Shown here: positions 60,657-64,000 of the stretch, in pieces
How the letters are laid out: every line of letters starts with the position of its first letter
Numbering within the stretch: position 1 is the first letter of the stretch
From: Hymenopus coronatus
Lineage: Eukaryota; Arthropoda; Insecta; Mantodea; Hymenopodidae
Assembly: GCA_030762935.1 (NCBI GenBank)
Contig: CM060900.1
Span: 368,543,132 to 368,607,131 of the forward strand
Length of the DNA: 64,000 nt
Direction: 5' to 3'
Made by a program: the position numbers and the translations under genes
The notes under the pieces: generated by a model
Seen by the model: only the letters and a program-made list of their open reading frames with translations
Told to the model about the DNA's origin: nothing
Database searches by the model: none

Positions 60657-61870
60657 AAAAAAAAAAAAAAAAAGTGAACCACTGCAGAGTAAAAACTAAC
60701 AAACAAACACCTTCCTTTCTGCATACATTTTTATACTATTGATTAATTCCATCTTTCTGTCTTTTTGCACACCAGAATTCTTAGAGGACAATGATGATGG
60801 CAATGACATGACCTCAACTTTTTGTATTGGTTAAAGATGTTTCATTGCATAGTTATGCCTGTGGAGAAAAGTTATTGTTCAATCGCCTCATAATTATGAA
60901 ACCAGCATAATTATCACATAATGATGAAATACCATAACCATCGGAATGATAATTGTTTTAACTGTTACCCCTGCTAATACTCTTGCACCTCACTCCCCAT
61001 CCAGCCTCTTGTCGCAGCATATCCAAGAAAAGGCAGTGAACATAAGCTATGCGGATCAGGTTAGGGAAGAGACTGCAGTAGGTATTTATTTTTTATTTAA
61101 TGCATATAAATTAGTGTTACTGAAGTTTGTATTTATTTTACTTATATTGAGTCCACTTTTTCTTCTTATTTCTAAATACTTTTGAAATGTATGTTGCAAC
61201 CTGTATTTTTTATTGCTTTGCTTGGTGAGGAAGGGACACATGCCCCCTGCACCCTCTCTGGATCATCACTCGTGCCACAGCATCATGTCATACTATTAGT
61301 TTCAAGCACCCATAACTGCTAACTGGGAACTAAGTTCATTGTAATAATGGTCTTCTGTTAATGAGAAGTATTTCTATCAATAAGCTGGCATATAGAATAA
61401 TAACTTGGAGTTAGTCATACAAGAATTAATAACTTAAGTTGCAATTTAATAGTAAATCAGAAGGGAAAATGTTGGCTCCACATGAATAAACTATTAGTAT
61501 TTAATTTTTCATAAAGACTTTTCACTTTACAACACCTTTCTGGTAGTTCATTTCTCTCTCATTTTAGGTAGCTGAAGGAAAACAAATGCATGAAATGACA
61601 AAACATTGCACATCACTTTTACCAATCTTCCCTCTGTATTTAAAACATTCTCATAACTGCGGTTGCTGACTTCCTCTTCTGGTATGTGTAGCCAATGTAA
61701 TATTAAGTTCAGTACATTAATAGGATAACAAAAATTTTGCTTGCGTAATTTGTAATAAATTGCTTATGTTCAGAAACAAAATTCATATTAGTTAGTCCCA
61801 GCAAACTGACTGCACTCAATATCCATTAACCTAACAATTGCTTGAAATGCTGCCTAATTTAGTAATGGGT
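60058..61870. other. Intergenic sequence downstream of Arf1
   Basis: No gene recognised. Contains an AT dinucleotide run and A23 at 60614-60673. Confidence 0.45.
60614..60673. repeat. (AT)n followed by A23
   Basis: AT dinucleotides to 60650, then adenines to 60673. Confidence 0.95.
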
Positions 61871-62052
61871 TATTAAGGGCCTGTATTACGATCTCTGGTT
61901 AAGGTTTCGGTTAGCAGTTAACTGGTAGTTATGTCTAGATGTCTGTATTACGATCGTCGGTTAACGGCTAACTGAGAGTTACTTTTGGAGATGAGCTGAC
62001 CGCCACCTCGAGTAGCGGTTACTGAGATAATTTGGAGTTTATTCGTTCTAAA

Positions 62053-62276
62053 ATGGCGTACTTCCAGCCGCGATTGAATGTCGATAGCAATTCTGAAGAT
62101 GAAATGCTGGCAGAGTATTTATTGAACAGAAGAAGGGCAAAGAGAATAAGAGTGTGGAAAAATAATTACGAGGAGTGGGACGAGGAGGAATTTCGACAAC
62201 GATACCGATTGTCAAAAGCTACAGTATCACAAATTTTAGAGGAGATAAGGCACAGAGTTGAATTTGCTACAGAAAG
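62053..62276 (+). CDS. HARBI1-like transposase, first exon
   Basis: ATG 62053 opens MAYFQPRLNVDSNSEDEMLA, then EYLLNRRRAKRIRVWKNNYE and EWDEEEFRQRYRLSKATVSQ, ending HRVEFATE plus two bases at the donor GTAAGT (62277). This is the N-terminal part of the HARBI1-like nuclease/transposase of PIF/Harbinger elements, containing the FRQRYRLSKATV DNA-binding block. I chose 62053 because the upstream frame lacks an ATG and this context (AAAATGG) is good. Phase 2 fits the exon at 63938. Confidence 0.8.
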
Positions 62277-63382
62277 GTAAGTTTTCAGCTATGATATACC
62301 CTTAGGCAAGCACAGTGTCATGTATTTGTCATTTTGAAAATTAAATAAATAAACCATCGAAGGCCTTAGATATATCTTTACGGCAGAGGTTATGGAATTA
62401 TAAATCTAGTGCCCCATGATGCAGATGGATTGTTGTTAGAATTCGATGTTTTGTACGGGTTTTTAAGTCACCAGATGAGTTTTCAACGAACGTATTTGTA
62501 ACAAAGCGTGAATAAAATAAAGATGCCAAAACACGCGGCACCTAAGATCATTGCTATTAAATATTAAATTCATTGTGGAAGAAAATGATGTAGCTTTTCG
62601 TTAACACAAGGAGCAGGCAACTGAAAGCAATAACGGATAAAGAAAATATGTTTTAGGTTGTGGTTTGTAAATGTCTTCAAACTTTTCACAGAATTCTGAC
62701 ATAGTTAAGTTCAATAATTACTTCTGTGTGATACCATACAACTTGCTAATTATACTAGGCTAAAGTTCCGTACCTATCGCAAGTCAGATGTTGAAAGCCA
62801 CTAGAGTTCTGTGATGTTTTACTATGCCGTATGGTTCCGTATTTATCACAGCCTAGAAACTCATGAATCACATGCAGTAGGCAATTACACATACCTATCT
62901 CAATGCAAGCTTACAGATTGCAAATTTTGTCATGACACACAACCCGTAATTTCAGTGCATAAATACATTTGGAGTGTTGCAAGGGATTACCCATAATGTA
63001 ACGAATGGGGTTTATAAAGTAATTTAGTTTATCGGTTTTTCATATCAAAGATATAATACTTTCACTAATATGTGGCATTTGGATTGAAAAGTTACAGTTG
63101 CCAAAGTTAATATAGCTAGTTTTTACATAAGCTATTTTCTTAAAAGAAAACAAGGATTGTAATTTCATACCTGGCCAAATGCTGTGAAAAAAATTGTTTG
63201 TTATTGGTATGGATGGCATATTTTATAAAAAGTTTGCTTTTATACCTGGATATACCTTGTATTTTTGAACCTCCCCTCTTTGCAAACATTCTGTGACATA
63301 CTTTATGACAATTCATTTGAGAAGAATATGATTTATACATAATACTAAACTATAACCAGCTTTCTAAGCTATAAAAGTTGTG

Positions 63383-63434
<52 letters not shown>

Positions 63435-63937
63435 AATTATCATCATCATCCCCAATATAAATAACAAAGAGGTTTTTCTATTTTTAAACACTTTGCTACA
63501 TAGATCCCTTTGGACTTCACATATTTGCAAAATTGTCATAAGTTTTGATATAAACATGTTTGCTTAGTGATCACATTAATTGGAAACATTTCAAGTAAGG
63601 GAAACTAGAAGTTTTTATATAAATTTCTAATAATTGTTACAACAAATTTCTTTCCCTTTTTTCTATTCTGTGTAATAAGCATAATAAATAATACTATCAG
63701 TTTATACAGTATTAAGGCTTATTTTATTTATTATAAAATAAATATTTGCTTATTAATGGCACTGTCATATGATATTACTGAAAAACTTTCAGGGATAATG
63801 GTAAAACTTTGCATTCAAGGTTTATTTATTATTAGTAATCAAGTTTGAATCAATTAAACTTGATGCATCTGTATTCCCTTTGAATATTATTCCTACCCTG
63901 AGTCAGTGATTACAATTGAAGGAATTTGTCTTTTCAG
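62277..63937 (+). other. Intron of the HARBI1-like gene
   Basis: 1,661 bp with GTAAGT donor and TTTTCAG acceptor. Contains the TTA microsatellite at 63384-63432 and no other recognised feature. Confidence 0.6.
63384..63432. repeat. (TTA)n microsatellite
   Basis: Uninterrupted TTA repeat, followed by ATCATCATC. Confidence 0.95.
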
Positions 63938-64000
63938 AAATTCATATCTTCCAGTGATGGAGCAACTTCTGATGAATCTTGCGCTTCTATGCAACTGCTG
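63938..64000 (+). CDS. HARBI1-like transposase, second exon (partial, shifted)
   Basis: After acceptor CTTTTCAG (to 63937) the exon completes the arginine codon and reads NSYLPVMEQLLMNL, expected in the family as ...PMNQLLLTLRFYATG. The bases CGCTTCTATGCAACTGCTG at the window end would encode RFYATA, but lie one base out of frame (extra base near 63980). Either the copy is damaged or there is a sequence error at this spot. Confidence 0.65.

Larger units (their letters stand above)
61876..64000 (+). mobile_element. PIF/Harbinger element, left part
   Basis: Begins about 61876 after a TTA trinucleotide (the TWA target typical of Harbinger) with AGGGCCTGTATTACGATC. A second copy of CTGTATTACGATC lies at 61943, followed by GGTTAACGGCTAAC. 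It then holds the HARBI1-like exons. The right end is outside the window. Confidence 0.7.

Overview
The window is eukaryotic, most likely from an insect with a large, transposon-rich genome. The evidence is three GT-AG-bounded exons of a class I ADP-ribosylation factor (Arf1; Arf79F in Drosophila) with insect-type residues, spread over about 58 kb of AT-rich intron. The introns hold mariner, Tc1, hAT, Harbinger, Ty3/gypsy, jockey/R1-like LINE and tRNA-derived SINE copies. I cannot name the species; the very long introns would suit orthopteroid or blattodean insects, but that is only a guess.

Layout: the host gene lies on the + strand. Exons at 1624-1805, 28833-28958 and 59560-59646 encode residues 50-180 of Arf1 and the stop codon. 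The exon for residues 1-49 (P-loop) lies left of the window. The introns between the three exons are 27,027 and 30,601 bp. Everything between the exons is intronic: transposon relics, microsatellites and unrecognised AT-rich sequence.

Intron 1 end and intron 2 (1-28832): a jockey/R1-like LINE fragment at the left edge, a SINE with a 13-bp target duplication, a decayed hAT-like element split by a mariner (8512-9807), an inverted pair of tRNA-like repeats (12 kb), a gypsy integrase scrap, a Tc1 relic, a CGGBP1-type hAT relic, a 138-bp hairpin with a Penelope/hammerhead-like loop (20.2 kb), an 89-bp tandem repeat (21.4 kb), a LINE of 2.87 kb bounded by 14-bp duplications (21971-24838), and two decayed mariners.

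Intron 3 (28959-59559): a mariner carrying a nested SINE (33-34 kb), several decayed copies of the 22-24 kb LINE family, a gypsy gag-protease relic, a nearly complete hAT (40340-42730) inserted into one of those LINEs, a second jockey/R1-like LINE copy, and a cluster of three mariners at 53.2-56.9 kb. The last of these has only two in-frame stops.

Downstream of Arf1 (from 59647) come its 3' UTR, intergenic DNA, and from about 61876 the left end and first intron of a PIF/Harbinger element with a HARBI1-like transposase that runs off the right edge.

No operon-like, CRISPR or other prokaryotic system is present. The most unusual items are the hairpin at 20165-20302, the dispersed 89-bp repeat, the 432-bp segment shared by the two large introns, and the uniform antisense orientation of every LINE fragment.
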